Assembly: GCA_016415585.1 (NCBI GenBank) | Contig: CP066552.1 | Span: forward strand, 2,976,001-3,040,000 | DNA length: 64,000 bases | Reading direction: 5' to 3' | DNA from: Pectobacterium carotovorum | Lineage (GTDB): Bacteria > Pseudomonadota > Gammaproteobacteria > Enterobacterales > Enterobacteriaceae | Shown here: piece after piece, positions 1 to 10,102 of the stretch | Position numbering within the stretch: position 1 is the first letter of the stretch | Layout of the letters: every line of letters starts with the position of its first letter | Position numbers and translations under genes: made by a program | The notes under the pieces: model-generated | Databases searched by the model: none | What the model was told of the DNA's origin: nothing | Seen by the model: only the letters and a program-made list of their open reading frames with translations

Positions 1-663
1 ACCGGAGAAGGCGAAGTTCACCGCCACCATCGTCATCAGAATCGGCAGGCCGCCGTGTGGAAACCAGCCAGATGCGGTAATGTTCTGGAAGAACGGCGCG
101 GGTGAACCGTCCTGCATCGGAATAAAGCCAAACATCGCGCCAGCACCGAGTACGATAAAAGCGAGAATCGTGACGACTTTAACGATAGAGAACCAAAATT
201 CCCCTTCAGCAAAGAAGCGGGACGACACAATATTCAGCAAATAGATCAGCACACAAAACAGCAAGCACCAGGTCCAGACCGGCACCTGCGGAAACCAATA
301 CTGCATGCAAAAACCGGCAGCGGTCAGGCTGGAGCCCAACGCAACCGTCCACGTCAGCCAATACAGCCACGCCACGGTATAGCCCGTTGCCGGACTGAGA
401 TAGCGGGAAGCATACACATGGAACGCGCCGGTTTCCGGCATGGCAACGGACAGCTCGCCCAAACTCAGCATCACCAGATACACCACCAGCGCGCCGATCA
501 GATACGCCAATAGCGTTCCGGCCGCGCCCGTCGTTGAAATAATGTAGCCCGTATTGAAAAACAGGCCAGTACCGATGACGCCACCGAGCGAAAGCATCAC
601 CAAATGGCGAGCTTTCATAGTGCGCTTAAACTGCCCTTCCGTGCCTGATGCGTGTTGTTCCAT
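1..663 (-). CDS. mmuP: S-methylmethionine permease MmuP-like (partial, C-terminus outside window)
   Basis: This is the first 221 codons of an APC-family amino-acid permease, running off the left edge of the window. The start is the ATG at 663-661, preceded by an AAGG-type ribosome site. Several hydrophobic membrane helices are visible, with the APC first-helix motif [13 protein letters not shown] near residues 27-39. The sequence matches my recollection of E. coli MmuP, including [11 protein letters not shown] and the [14 protein letters not shown] stretch. MmuP imports S-methylmethionine across the inner membrane for methionine salvage. An exact MetJ box (AGACGTCT) lies just upstream and supports a methionine-regulon role. 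A lysine or proline/GABA-type permease of the same family is the alternative, but the MetJ boxes argue against it. A homocysteine methyltransferase (mmuM) would be expected beyond the left edge. Confidence 0.82.
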   Translation of the reverse strand, partial: MEQHASGTEGQFKRTMKARHLVMLSLGGVIGTGLFFNTGYIISTTGAAGTLLAYLIGALVVYLVMLSLGELSVAMPETGAFHVYASRYLSPATGYTVAWLYWLTWTVALGSSLTAAGFCMQYWFPQVPVWTWCLLFCVLIYLLNIVSSRFFAEGEFWFSIVKVVTILAFIVLGAGAMFGFIPMQDGSPAPFFQNITASGWFPHGGLPILMTMVAVNFAFSG

Positions 664-679
664 GATGACCTTTCGTTAT

Positions 680-703
680 AGACGTCTAAACTTCCAGATA
701 GAT
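680..703 (-). promoter_or_regulatory. Tandem MetJ operator (met boxes) upstream of mmuP
   Basis: Three adjacent 8-bp units lie 17-40 bp upstream of the mmuP start. One, AGACGTCT at 680-687, equals the MetJ consensus exactly. The two next to it (688-695 and 696-703) match at about 4-5 of 8 positions. MetJ with S-adenosylmethionine binds tandem boxes of this kind, so mmuP is probably repressed when methionine is plentiful. Confidence 0.6.
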
Positions 704-809
704 GGAGTGTTATACCGTCAACCGATTCGTAAAGTAAAGTACAGGCTGGCGGCGAGTGATAAAACCTGAACGGCTATCATTCGTTACCGATGTACAACTT
801 TTTAGGAGA

Positions 810-3800
810 TTATTGGTTCTCAGAGAATGGCATTACCTCTTTAAATAAAAAACGGCCAACAGAGTAGTGTTTTATCGTAAACGGCAAAGTGGCATCGTTC
901 CGAGATAAGACAGTTACTTCAACGTTACTAATTTTTGCACCTTTCGATTGTGAGGTATCTGTTTGAAGAGGCTCGATTTTATAGGTCGAAATTGCCTTAT
1001 CTGATTTTAGAAAATCATTACGGCAATGAGAAAAAATGATAGTCTTATAACGTTCACCATTCCCATTCACTAATTTACCCGATTTATCTAAATCAATAAT
1101 TTTCTGAACACTGGCTCCTTTTAGCGATGTATCTCCGATATCGCTTATACGATTGCTTACCGTAATGATATCCGTCAATTCCGCCTTTCCATTTTTAGCA
1201 AGATCACGATTATCGATTAACACGTTACTAATGTGTTCATCGCTTTCGTTTTCATATCTGTAATGACGATAATTTTGTAAACCTTCTTCTCGCCCCTGTG
1301 TATTAATTATATTATTTGGGTCATAACCATCAACGTCCAACCACTCTTTATTCTCAGTTTGCAGTGTAAATTTCACATCAGTAAGCTTACCATGTGTAAA
1401 TGTAGCATAAGCGGTAAAGTCACTCTTTCTATTAACGACAGTAGCTAATCCAGGATCTTCAAGATAGGTACCATGTGGTGTTAACATTTTAATCGTGATA
1501 TCTGAAGGCAACACAACCACAGGGGCGATAGTATCACTCGTAATAAATCCGCCATGAGCAGAAATAACGAGAACTTTACTGCCCACTTCATTTTCCATTG
1601 GCTTTGTATAATATTGAATATAATAACCATCACCAATCTCACGTTTAATAAATCCTCCTTGGAGGATAGATTCTTTAATCGCCACATCTCCATTTAAGTT
1701 ACTATGTACAACATTATTCTCACTGAATATATCTCCAGATTTCCCCTTATTTTTCTTTAGAGCATTGGTGAGTCGAACCATACCGGGTGATTTATCCGTC
1801 CACCTTGGAAACACTTTTTCCATCGCATGAATTCCTGCTTTTCCACCTAATTCTAATAATTCAAAACCAGGATCTATACTGCGTAAAAAACCCACCCCCA
1901 AGTTACGAACAACCTGAGGTGAGATATTTTTCGCAACTGAAGGGGCATAGATAGACATTTTTTCAGCCGTCTGCTTCAACATTCCACTAAGCGTCGCCTG
2001 CCGCGCCCCATATTTCAGAGAAAGAAAAGTATATTTTCCGAATGAAAGGCTAAACTTGGCCCCCACTCGGGTAACTTGGCCGAAAAATGGAATGAAACTT
2101 ATAATATCAATAATACATGCAGGGATAGCCTCCTTCTCATTACCTTTTATGCTCTCAGAAATACAGCTATAAAAAGGTATAAGGCTGAGTAAGAAATCAC
2201 CCATTTTTTCATTAAAAGTTTTGTCATAACCTTTATTATACAGCTCAGCAAAGATTTTATTACGATGAGATTCTGCTAAATTATTAATTATTTCTCGAAT
2301 GGGTTCGCCTTCCTTTTTTAACATTTTCCGTGGATAAACTTTAAGTTTGTAATCCTTATCTCTACGTGGTACAGAACTATCATCCAATAAAGAAAGCATC
2401 TCTTCCCTATTATAATCGACACGTTTTAGTTGGTACGACCCAGTCTTGTTAGAAAACGCCAAAGCATAAATACGTTTTTCGTCATTCAGTTTACACTGGA
2501 AAAAATCAGTATGATCAGGCATACTATAAATCAGTGCGTGCGCATTTTGTATTCCCATTCTTGCACTAGGTGGAAGTGCAGCACTATAAATACTTTCTCG
2601 GGCGTTAAATTCAACCGCAACGCTAACTACTGATGATTGTTGAATAAAATAAATATCTTCCTCACTAAATGAGGAGTTAAATAAATTCAACAACTGCAAT
2701 TTATCAACGTTACATGAGGCATCAGCCAGATCATTATTTTGCTTATTAAAAATCTCGTCTATATTCGGAAGTGTAATTACATTCGGAAGTGTAATATAGT
2801 TTCCATCAGTAATAACTGTTAATTTTTCGTGTGCATTGAGATAGTCAGAAAGCCTCCCTTCATTAACATTATGATTTTTCAGTAATTCTATGGCAAGTTC
2901 CGTTCTTGACTTCCAACCATTAGCCTGATTATTGAGCTGGGTATAAGGATTATTACTTTCCATCCAATTACTTGTATTTTCAAAATAGGAAATGAATATT
3001 TTATTTATATCGCCCTCATTCATATTTGATAGATTTTGTTGCCTATCATCAAGACTAAAATAATATAAAATGGCGGGCAACTCAAAATAGAGGATATATT
3101 CCTGAGGCACTATTTTATTACGAATAAGGAGATCCAATGCCATGCCGACATCTTCAAAGTCTGCCAATATTAAATTTTTAACATCGACGGAAAAAGCATT
3201 CAATAACATAGCACCAGCATGCACGAACCCCCATTGCGGTTGAAGAAAATCCATTCTCTTCATTTTTTTACGTTCTGCTGATGATAATGGCAACATCAAT
3301 GTTGGCATTAATTTCCCAAGCACATTATTTTTATAATAAACACGAGCCATGTCAGAAAGTTTAACTTTATTTGACTTAGTGTTAATAAGATGAATAAGTT
3401 TATTTTCAACATTTCCATAATTAAATATCTTACGCCCATTATCTCTCATATTTTTTATTCTACTTACACACCAAGAGTATAATGACATGTTTAAAATACT
3501 ATAATTCAAAAAATCTGAAATGGCAGCCATTTTCCCAGCTTCTGAAATTGGATTTATTTCAATCCTTTCATATATACTTACTGGCTCCAACAAAATATTT
3601 ACTATCATATCCATTTTATTTTCATTGCCCTCACCAGAAATATAGTCAATCATAGAATTCACTTGTTCAAACGATGTCATTCTGTAATTTATCTGGCTAT
3701 TTTTTGATAAAAAATTATTTAATAAATGCCGTTTCATCCTAAAAATAATTTTATCTTTCTCATCATTTGAAAAATAAATCAATTCACTATCAAATCGTTT

Positions 3801-4601
3801 CCCCTGAGAAATTTTATTTATTATCGAATCAGGTAAATCCATCATTCTTATAACTGCCGCTTCAGACATGTATTTATCATTGAATTTATCAAAAATAGTT
3901 TTTCCATGAGAGTTATTAATTTCACTTGCAATATTCATCAATGCATCTAACATATCCCTCCCTTCATTAAATACATTATTTTTTATGCTTTCATTTTTTA
4001 TGACAAAAATTTTCATCATTTGAATAAATTTCATCAAAAGAAATAACCCCTTTGTTTCTTTTACAGCATACCTATATTCAGGCGAATTGCGGGACAATCG
4101 AAACAAAATATCGAATGTATTTCTGAGTTGGTAGTTACCGTTAAAATTATTTATAGCCTTTAGAATTTTAAAAGGTATATCATCTGAATAAAGAATACTT
4201 CTTTTTGTTATATTTGACGGAGGAGGTAATTCTCTAAAAAAATCAATTTTTCTTAAATTAATAGGATGGGGAATTGATAAACTTCCATTATTTAGGCTAA
4301 AGCTGAAGTGTTCTGGTTTTTTATCAACAGGATAATCAATAACAAGTTCATTATTTCTATTTTGCCTACTTCCTAAGTTTGCACCACTGATTTGTACTGA
4401 ACTCAATATCGAAAGTAAACCTACCATGGCTTGTGCGGTGTTTTGTCTATGGACATTACCAGTATGTAGACCTGGCCTGCTTGCTATCTTTTTTAATACT
4501 GTATTGAACTGTTGCTGACTGCTTTGTTTTCTATCATTCCAATAAGTATGATGACCAATAGACTGTCGGTGTTGATAATAAGTTGAAATAATTTTTGGCA
4601 T
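810..4601 (-). CDS. Large dermonecrotic-toxin-like protein with C-terminal Stv-like domain
   Basis: This is a 1263-residue protein with strongly AT-rich coding sequence compared with the flanking mmuP and dusC, which suggests acquisition. There is no signal peptide; the N-terminus is polar and basic. Residues about 800-870 hold a hydrophobic segment (IIDIISFIPFFGQVTRVG) followed by amphipathic helices and the phrase RSIDPGFELLE. I recall this arrangement from very large Pseudomonas proteins with DUF6543 'dermonecrotic toxin' regions. Residues about 985-1190 resemble the putative adhesin Stv domain: VLVISAHGGF, then a strand-rich stretch ending in IIFSHCRNDF. The start is ATG at 4601 with only a weak ribosome site. 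It stands alone, with no obvious immunity or secretion gene beside it. A host- or competitor-directed toxin is inferred; the domain calls are from memory and the target is unknown. Confidence 0.5.
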   Translation of the reverse strand: MPKIISTYYQHRQSIGHHTYWNDRKQSSQQQFNTVLKKIASRPGLHTGNVHRQNTAQAMVGLLSILSSVQISGANLGSRQNRNNELVIDYPVDKKPEHFSFSLNNGSLSIPHPINLRKIDFFRELPPPSNITKRSILYSDDIPFKILKAINNFNGNYQLRNTFDILFRLSRNSPEYRYAVKETKGLFLLMKFIQMMKIFVIKNESIKNNVFNEGRDMLDALMNIASEINNSHGKTIFDKFNDKYMSEAAVIRMMDLPDSIINKISQGKRFDSELIYFSNDEKDKIIFRMKRHLLNNFLSKNSQINYRMTSFEQVNSMIDYISGEGNENKMDMIVNILLEPVSIYERIEINPISEAGKMAAISDFLNYSILNMSLYSWCVSRIKNMRDNGRKIFNYGNVENKLIHLINTKSNKVKLSDMARVYYKNNVLGKLMPTLMLPLSSAERKKMKRMDFLQPQWGFVHAGAMLLNAFSVDVKNLILADFEDVGMALDLLIRNKIVPQEYILYFELPAILYYFSLDDRQQNLSNMNEGDINKIFISYFENTSNWMESNNPYTQLNNQANGWKSRTELAIELLKNHNVNEGRLSDYLNAHEKLTVITDGNYITLPNVITLPNIDEIFNKQNNDLADASCNVDKLQLLNLFNSSFSEEDIYFIQQSSVVSVAVEFNARESIYSAALPPSARMGIQNAHALIYSMPDHTDFFQCKLNDEKRIYALAFSNKTGSYQLKRVDYNREEMLSLLDDSSVPRRDKDYKLKVYPRKMLKKEGEPIREIINNLAESHRNKIFAELYNKGYDKTFNEKMGDFLLSLIPFYSCISESIKGNEKEAIPACIIDIISFIPFFGQVTRVGAKFSLSFGKYTFLSLKYGARQATLSGMLKQTAEKMSIYAPSVAKNISPQVVRNLGVGFLRSIDPGFELLELGGKAGIHAMEKVFPRWTDKSPGMVRLTNALKKNKGKSGDIFSENNVVHSNLNGDVAIKESILQGGFIKREIGDGYYIQYYTKPMENEVGSKVLVISAHGGFITSDTIAPVVVLPSDITIKMLTPHGTYLEDPGLATVVNRKSDFTAYATFTHGKLTDVKFTLQTENKEWLDVDGYDPNNIINTQGREEGLQNYRHYRYENESDEHISNVLIDNRDLAKNGKAELTDIITVSNRISDIGDTSLKGASVQKIIDLDKSGKLVNGNGERYKTIIFSHCRNDFLKSDKAISTYKIEPLQTDTSQSKGAKISNVEVTVLSRNDATLPFTIKHYSVGRFLFKEVMPFSENQ

Positions 4602-4914
4602 GGCTGTTCTCTATATTACATTATTCTAATTGTATTATATATACCTACAAAATGTAGCCTGGCAGGGTATTTTATCCAAATAAGGTTTGATAATGTTTTC
4701 AAAAAACAATTTATCTTCGAAGTTGTGGATGAAAATTAATTACTGTAATAGCTCGAGCTTTTTCTGAACGCAAAGCTACATTATGGAATACCGAGCTGAT
4801 GACTTATCGGTATACAGCATAAAAACCAGCTCGTCTGGGATACACTAGAGATGAACCGGAGGCAGTCTTAGACCAGTACAATTTGAAAACCAGACCTTTC
4901 CAGGACTGTGCCGG
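4602..4914. other. Intergenic region between the large toxin-like gene and dusC
   Basis: About 310 bp of AT-rich sequence lie next to the toxin-like gene and probably contain its promoter. I see no convincing coding region, tRNA or strong terminator in it. Confidence 0.4.
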
Positions 4915-5847
4915 TCAGCCCTCACCAACCACACGGGCGATGTCCGCCGAGGTCTTCAAGGTACGGATTTCGCTAAATAACTCGGTGGCATCGTCGTACT
5001 CTTTACGCAAATAGCCGAGCCACTGTTTGATGCGTGCAACGTGATACATTCCTGTATCTCCCTGCTTCTCCAGCCGCACATATTTTTGTAGCAGCAGCAT
5101 GACCTCCGGCCACGGCATACGCGGTTCGTTGTACTTAATCACGCGGCTCAGGTTCGGCACATTCAGTGCGCCCCGCCCCAGCATGATCGCATCACAGCCC
5201 GTAGTCACCATACAGTCTTGTGCGCTCTGCCAGTCCCAAATTTCACCGTTGGCGATCACCGGAATGCGCAGACGCTGACGGATTTCCCCTATCGCCTGCC
5301 AGTTAATGCATTCGGCCTTGTAGCCGTCTTCCTTCGTACGGCCATGCACGGCCAGTTCGCTTGCGCCCGCCTGCTGCACCGCATCAGCAATCTCAAACTG
5401 GCGGGCATCCGAATCCCAGCCCAGCCGGATTTTCACCGTGACGGGCAAATGTGTGGGCACCGCCTCACGCATCGCTTTTGCGCCTTGATAAATCAGCTCG
5501 GGATCTTTTAACAGCGTCGCCCCGCCCCCGCTGCCGTTCACCAGCTTCGACGGGCAGCCGCAGTTGAGATCGACACCATACGAGCCCAGCTCTACCGCCC
5601 GTGCCGCATTTTCCGCCAGCCACTGTGGATATTGCCCCAGCAGCTGCACGCGCACCAGCGTACCCGACGGCGTGCGACTGGCATGCTGTAATTCCGGGCA
5701 AAGGCGATAAAAGGATTTAACTGGCAGGCACTGATCCACCACGCGTAAAAACTCGGTGATGCACAGGTCATAATCATTTACTTCAGTCAGCAGTTCTCGC
5801 ACTAATGAGTCGAGAACCCCTTCCATTGGGGCAAGCAGAACACGCAT
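4915..5847 (-). CDS. dusC: tRNA-dihydrouridine(16) synthase DusC
   Basis: DusC reduces uridine 16 in the D-loop of tRNAs to dihydrouridine using FMN and NADPH. The 310-residue protein is close to E. coli DusC along its whole length as I remember it. It begins [19 protein letters not shown] and carries the active-site motif NCGCPSK, with the catalytic cysteine near residue 98. The FMN-binding region includes [10 protein letters not shown] and [11 protein letters not shown] chose the ATG at 5847, the canonical family start; a TTG four codons upstream (5859) is possible but unlikely. The gene is monocistronic and nothing suggests damage. Confidence 0.95.
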   Translation of the reverse strand: MRVLLAPMEGVLDSLVRELLTEVNDYDLCITEFLRVVDQCLPVKSFYRLCPELQHASRTPSGTLVRVQLLGQYPQWLAENAARAVELGSYGVDLNCGCPSKLVNGSGGGATLLKDPELIYQGAKAMREAVPTHLPVTVKIRLGWDSDARQFEIADAVQQAGASELAVHGRTKEDGYKAECINWQAIGEIRQRLRIPVIANGEIWDWQSAQDCMVTTGCDAIMLGRGALNVPNLSRVIKYNEPRMPWPEVMLLLQKYVRLEKQGDTGMYHVARIKQWLGYLRKEYDDATELFSEIRTLKTSADIARVVGEG

Positions 5848-6186
5848 AACGCTACTCAATAATCATTCGATCGTTAATCACAGCCAGTCAGACCAAAAAA
5901 AGCAGGCAATCTTAGGGTAATGCTGTTCACTTAAGCGTGGATTTAGGAGGAAACACGATGATGAGGTTCCCGCAGGAATACCTCGCACCGTGGTAGCCTC
6001 CGGTATCTTGATCCTTAAACGATCGGCATTAGGTAATGTTAGGGGGTATTGTACGGGGAACGCAACGGGAAAGATAACGCTGGGTAGGCACGGAGGTTGC
6101 CTCTTGTGAACATATCATCAATAATTCGTGACGAATTTGTGCCGACACCGTCCTTACGGACCACAACGAAGTATGACGAGTCTATT

Positions 6187-6858
6187 ATGTCGAATATCAA
6201 AACCGGCGCGCTGCAACGTCCACAGCTTTCTCTGCCGAATAATGCCGACAAGCTGCTGCTGCACTCCTGCTGTGCGCCCTGCTCGGGTGAAGTTATGGAA
6301 GCCATCACCGCTTCAAGCATCGACTACACCATTTTCTTTTATAATCCCAATATCCACCCGCAGCGTGAATATCTGATCCGTAAAGAAGAAAACATCCGTT
6401 TCGCTGAACAGCATAACGTGCCTTTCATTGATGCGGATTACGACTCGGATAACTGGTTCGAGCGCGCCAAAGGAATGGAATGGGAACCTGAACGTGGCAT
6501 TCGCTGCACCATGTGTTTTGATATGCGTTTCGAGCGCACAGCGCTGTACGCCGCGGAAAACGGCTTTAGCGTTATTTCCAGCTCACTGGGGATTTCACGC
6601 TGGAAAAACATGCAGCAGATTACCGAGTGTGGGCAGAACGCCGCGCAGAAATATCCCGGCGTCACCTACTGGGATTACAACTGGCGCAAAGGCGGTGGCT
6701 CGTCGCGTATGATCGAAATCAGCAAACGCGAACGTTTCTATCAACAGGAGTATTGCGGCTGCATTTATTCCCTGCGCGATTCCAATAAGCATCGCAAATC
6801 ACAGGGGCGCGATATTATCCGCATCGGTAAGCTGTATTACGGTGATGAAACCGAATAA
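6187..6858 (+). CDS. queH: Epoxyqueuosine reductase QueH
   Basis: QueH carries out the last step of queuosine biosynthesis, reducing epoxyqueuosine in tRNA to queuosine. It is the non-cobalamin alternative to QueG. The 223-residue protein shows the DUF208 cysteine clusters: HSCCAPC near residues 26-32, CTMC near 107-110 and CGC near 190, which bind an Fe-S cluster and a second metal. The ATG at 6187 (MSNIKTGAL) is the likely start. The frame is open for 30 codons further upstream, back to a TTG at 6097, and that longer form cannot be ruled out. A strong terminator hairpin follows the gene. Confidence 0.9.
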   Translation: MSNIKTGALQRPQLSLPNNADKLLLHSCCAPCSGEVMEAITASSIDYTIFFYNPNIHPQREYLIRKEENIRFAEQHNVPFIDADYDSDNWFERAKGMEWEPERGIRCTMCFDMRFERTALYAAENGFSVISSSLGISRWKNMQQITECGQNAAQKYPGVTYWDYNWRKGGGSSRMIEISKRERFYQQEYCGCIYSLRDSNKHRKSQGRDIIRIGKLYYGDETE

Positions 6859-6874
6859 CGCTACGCCGAAGTCA

Positions 6875-6899
6875 GGCACGCCGTACGGCGTGCCGTTTT
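6875..6899. terminator. Intrinsic terminator between queH and the dppA-like gene
   Basis: Positions 6875-6894 form a perfect GC-rich 20-bp palindrome (GGCACGCCGTACGGCGTGCC) followed by GTTTT. It sits between two convergent genes and follows the queH stop by 16 bp, so it mainly ends queH transcription. Confidence 0.8.
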
Positions 6900-6908
6900 C
6901 ACTACGTC

Positions 6909-8504
6909 TTACTTCTTCACGTCTACCTGATAGAAAATATGCTTACCGAACGGGTCGACCTCATATCCAGTCACTTCCTTGCGCACGGGTTCAAAGATGG
7001 TGGAATGCGCAATCATGACGGCCGGTGCCTGGTCGTGCATCATCTGCTGTGCCTGCTTGTATAGGGCAATACGCTGCTCGTGATCCTGTGAAGCGCGCGC
7101 TTCAATAATGATTTTATCAAACGGCGCATAACACCATTTTGCCGAGTTAGAACCACCGTTGGCTGCCGTACAGGTAAAGAGTGGCCCGAAGAAGTTATCA
7201 GGATCGCCCGTCGCCGTTGTCCAGCCCATCAATGCCGCCTGATGTTCACCGCCTTTCACCCTTTTCAGGTATTCGCCCCACTCGAAGGTGACAATTTTGG
7301 CCTGCACACCGACTTTCGCCCAATCGGCCTGAATCATCTCCGACATGCGGCGGGCGTTCGGGTTATACGGACGCTGCACCGGCATCGCCCACAGCTCAAT
7401 GGCAGTGCCTTCCGCCAAACCCGCTTCTTTCAGTAACGCCTTCGCCTTCTCGGGATCGTAGTCATAATCTTTCAGGTCGCTATCAGCACTCCAGACACCT
7501 GGCGGCAGCAGGTTTTTCGCCGCCGTTCCGGTTCCCTGAAAAACGGCTTCGATAATCGCCGGCTTGTTAATCGCCATTGTTAACGCCTGCCGCACTTTCA
7601 CATTATCCGTCGGTGCCTTCTGGGTATTGAATGACAGGAAGCCGGTGTTCAATCCGGCCTTTTGCATCAGCACGATGTCCTTGTTCTCTTTCATACGCGG
7701 CAGGTCGGCAGGATTAGGGAACGGCATCACCTGACACTCATTCTTTTCCAGCTTGGCGTACCGCACGGAGGCATCCGGCGTGATGGTGAAAATCAACCGA
7801 TCCAGCTTGGCCTTGCCTTCCCAATAAGCGGGGAACGCCTTAAACAGAATGCGGGAATCTTTCTGATACTGCGCTAATTCAAACGGTCCAGTGCCAATCG
7901 GTTCCATATCCACGCGCTCCGGCGTCCCGGCTTTGAGCATCGCATCGGCATATTCCGCAGAGAGAATAGACGCGAAGTACCAGGCTAAATCAGCCAGAAA
8001 CGGGGCTTCCGCATGGGAGAGCGTAAAGCGCACCGTGTGGTCATCCACTTTCTCGATGCTCTGGATCAGCGAGCCAAAGGACAAACTTTCAAAATTGGCA
8101 TAGGTCCCTTTCGAGACACTGTGGTAAGGATGCTGCGGATCTTTTTGCCGCATGAAGGAGAAAATAACGTCGTCAGCGGTAAAATCACGCGAAGGTTTGA
8201 AGTATTTATTGCTCTGGAATTTCACGCCTTTGCGCAAATGGAAGGTATAGACGCGTCCATCGGCGCTAATGTCCCAGCGTTCTGCCAGACTCGGCACCAG
8301 CTCCGTGGTGCCCACTTTGAAATCCACCAGACGGTTATAAATCGGCACGGCACTGGCATCCACGCTGGTACCCGAGGTGTAAAGCTACGGGTTAAAGTTT
8401 TCCGGCGATCCTTCAGAGCAGTACACCAGCGTATTCGCCGAGGCCGCTGAGGCGACCGCCAGCGTCAACGCTGCCAAAGTCAATCGTATTCCTGCTTTTT
8501 TCAT
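6909..8504 (-). pseudogene. DppA-like dipeptide-binding protein gene interrupted by an amber codon
   Basis: Read from the ATG at 8504, the frame gives a signal peptide (MKKAGIRLTLAALTLAVASA) and mature start NTLVYCSEGSPENFNP. It then meets a TAG at codon 40 (8387-8385) and continues unbroken for 491 more codons. E. coli DppA has the same region as NPQLFTSGT, so the change is best explained as CAG (Gln) to TAG. The rest matches DppA closely, for example SITPDASVRYAKL-like, QVMPFPNPADLPRMK and LWAMPVQRPYNPNARRM. The protein would be a periplasmic solute-binding protein for peptides or haem. Without suppression or readthrough the product lacks everything after residue 39; a downstream GTG at 8363 would give an unexported protein. 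It stands alone without permease genes, so it would have relied on permeases encoded elsewhere. pepT lies divergently next to it. Confidence 0.85.
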
Positions 8505-8521
8505 TCCAGTCCTCGCTTATT

Positions 8522-8563
8522 GTGTTATTCGTATCCCATTTAGTGTTATTCGTGTCCCATTTA
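8522..8563. repeat. Two tandem 21-bp repeats upstream of the dppA-like gene
   Basis: Positions 8522-8542 and 8543-8563 are tandem copies that differ at one base. Each contains GTGTTATTCG followed by TCCCATTTA. They lie in the 5' region of the dppA-like gene and may be a regulatory repeat or a slippage duplication. Confidence 0.8.
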
Positions 8564-8712
8564 CTGCGCTGGCTTTCTGACTTCCGCTGTCTGAAATATA
8601 AAAATCATGACCATAAAATGACAAATAAAACCATCGAATGAAATAATTTCTACGTTAGGATAACTGTCATAGCTATTACTGAATAAAAAAGAGTGAATAA
8701 AAAGGATTCGTT

Positions 8713-9942
8713 ATGACAGACCGTTTGGCTCATCAGCTCAGCACGCGTTTTTACCGTTACCTCGCCGTCACCAGCCAAAGCGATGCCAGTTCGACAACGC
8801 TACCTAGCACGCCGGAACAGCATGAAATGGCGCAATTGCTGGCGGATGAGCTGCGTGCACTGGGCCTACAGGATGTGGTGATTGATGAGCACGCCACCGT
8901 GACGGCCGTGAAGCCGGGCAACTGTCCGTCCGCACCGCGCATCGGTTTTATTACCCATATCGATACGGTTGACGTCGGCCTGTCGCCGCATATTCATCCG
9001 CAAACGTTGCGCTTTACCGGTGAAGACCTGTGTCTGAATGCCGAACAGGACATCTGGCTGCGCACGGCGGAACACCCGGAAATTCTGCCGTATGTTGGGC
9101 AGGACATCATTTTTAGCGACGGCACCAGCGTACTCGGCGCGGACAACAAGGCTGCTGTTACCGTAGTGATGACGCTCATGGAGAACCTGACCGACGCGAC
9201 GCCGCACGGCGATATCGTGGTGGCCTTCGTGCCAGATGAGGAGATTGGGCTGCGTGGTGCGAAAGCGCTCGATCTCAAACGCTTTGATGTCGATTTCGCC
9301 TACACCATCGACTGCTGCGAGTTGGGTGAAGTGGTGTATGAGAACTTCAATGCGGCTTCCGCAGAAATTCGCTTTACCGGTGTGCCCGCGCACCCGATGT
9401 CGGCGAAAGGCGTGCTGGTTAACCCGTTGCTCATGGCGCATGACTTTATCAACCAGTTCGATCGCCAGCAGACGCCGGAGCATACGGAGGGACGCGAGGG
9501 CTATGTCTGGTTTAACGATCTGACAGCAAACGCCAATGAAGCGAAGCTTAAAGCGTCCATCCGCGATTTTGATTTAACCACGTTTGAACAGCGGAAGCAG
9601 CAGATCGCCGCGATTGCCGACAAGATTGCTGCGCAGTACCCGACGGGCAGCGTGACCTATACCCTCACCGATATCTACAGCAATATCAGCAACGCATTGA
9701 CCTCCGATCGTCGAGCCATCGATCTGCTGTTTGCCGCTCTGGAGAAACTGGACATTGAACCTAAAGTGACGCCAATGCGTGGCGGCACGGACGGCGCGGC
9801 ACTGTCCGCCAAAGGGTTACTGACGCCGAACTTCTTCACCGGCGCGCACAATTTCCATTCGCGGTTTGAGTTTTTACCCGTGCCGTCATTTGTGAAATCG
9901 TATGAAGTGGCATTGAATTTATGCCTGCTGGCAGCGAAATAA
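8713..9942 (+). CDS. pepT: Peptidase T (tripeptide aminopeptidase)
   Basis: PepT is a cytoplasmic di-zinc M20 aminopeptidase that removes the N-terminal residue of tripeptides. The 409-residue length is normal for the family. Zinc ligands are recognisable in HIDTVD (His near residue 82), GADNKAAV (Asp near 143), PDEEIG (Glu pair near 176), and a His near the C-terminus in FTGAHNFHSRFEF. The ATG at 8713 follows AAAAAGGA with good spacing. It is transcribed away from the dppA-like gene; the two share a 208-bp region. Peptide uptake and hydrolysis are thus side by side, although the binding-protein gene is broken. Confidence 0.95.
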   Translation: MTDRLAHQLSTRFYRYLAVTSQSDASSTTLPSTPEQHEMAQLLADELRALGLQDVVIDEHATVTAVKPGNCPSAPRIGFITHIDTVDVGLSPHIHPQTLRFTGEDLCLNAEQDIWLRTAEHPEILPYVGQDIIFSDGTSVLGADNKAAVTVVMTLMENLTDATPHGDIVVAFVPDEEIGLRGAKALDLKRFDVDFAYTIDCCELGEVVYENFNAASAEIRFTGVPAHPMSAKGVLVNPLLMAHDFINQFDRQQTPEHTEGREGYVWFNDLTANANEAKLKASIRDFDLTTFEQRKQQIAAIADKIAAQYPTGSVTYTLTDIYSNISNALTSDRRAIDLLFAALEKLDIEPKVTPMRGGTDGAALSAKGLLTPNFFTGAHNFHSRFEFLPVPSFVKSYEVALNLCLLAAK

Positions 9943-9958
9943 TAACGTTCAGAAAAGC

Positions 9959-9995
9959 GTGAGGCGGACACCGGTCCGCTTCAATAAGGCCTCAC
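9959..9995. terminator. Hairpin after pepT
   Basis: GTGAGGC at 9959-9965 pairs with GCCTCAC at 9989-9995. An alternative inner stem GCGGAC/GTCCGC lies inside. There is no T run, so it is a transcript-end or cruciform structure rather than a classic terminator. Confidence 0.4.
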
Positions 9996-10023
9996 TGACT
10001 GTTTGCCGTCTACTTTTTCTGGT

Positions 10024-10095
10024 CTACTTCTGCGCAAGCCTCAGCGCCGATGGCGTCATGCCGTATTCCTTTTTGAATTGCTGGCTCAGGTGGCA
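10024..10095 (-). pseudogene. Fossil C-terminal tail of an AraC-family regulator
   Basis: Read on the minus strand, 23 codons encode CHLSQQFKKEYGMTPSALR plus LAQK and then TAG. This is the signature of the second helix-turn-helix of AraC/XylS regulators. It begins only 7 bp after the gsiD stop and has no upstream coding sequence in frame (a TAA precedes it). The rest of the gene is therefore deleted. It is probably the remnant of a regulator that once lay downstream of gsiD. Confidence 0.65.
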
Positions 10096-10102
10096 TTTTT
10101 AT

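Noticed and set aside
8363..8363. GTG at 8363 as the real start of the dppA-like gene
   Set aside because: Upstream codons encode a full signal peptide and conserved DppA N-terminus in the same frame, broken only by one TAG.
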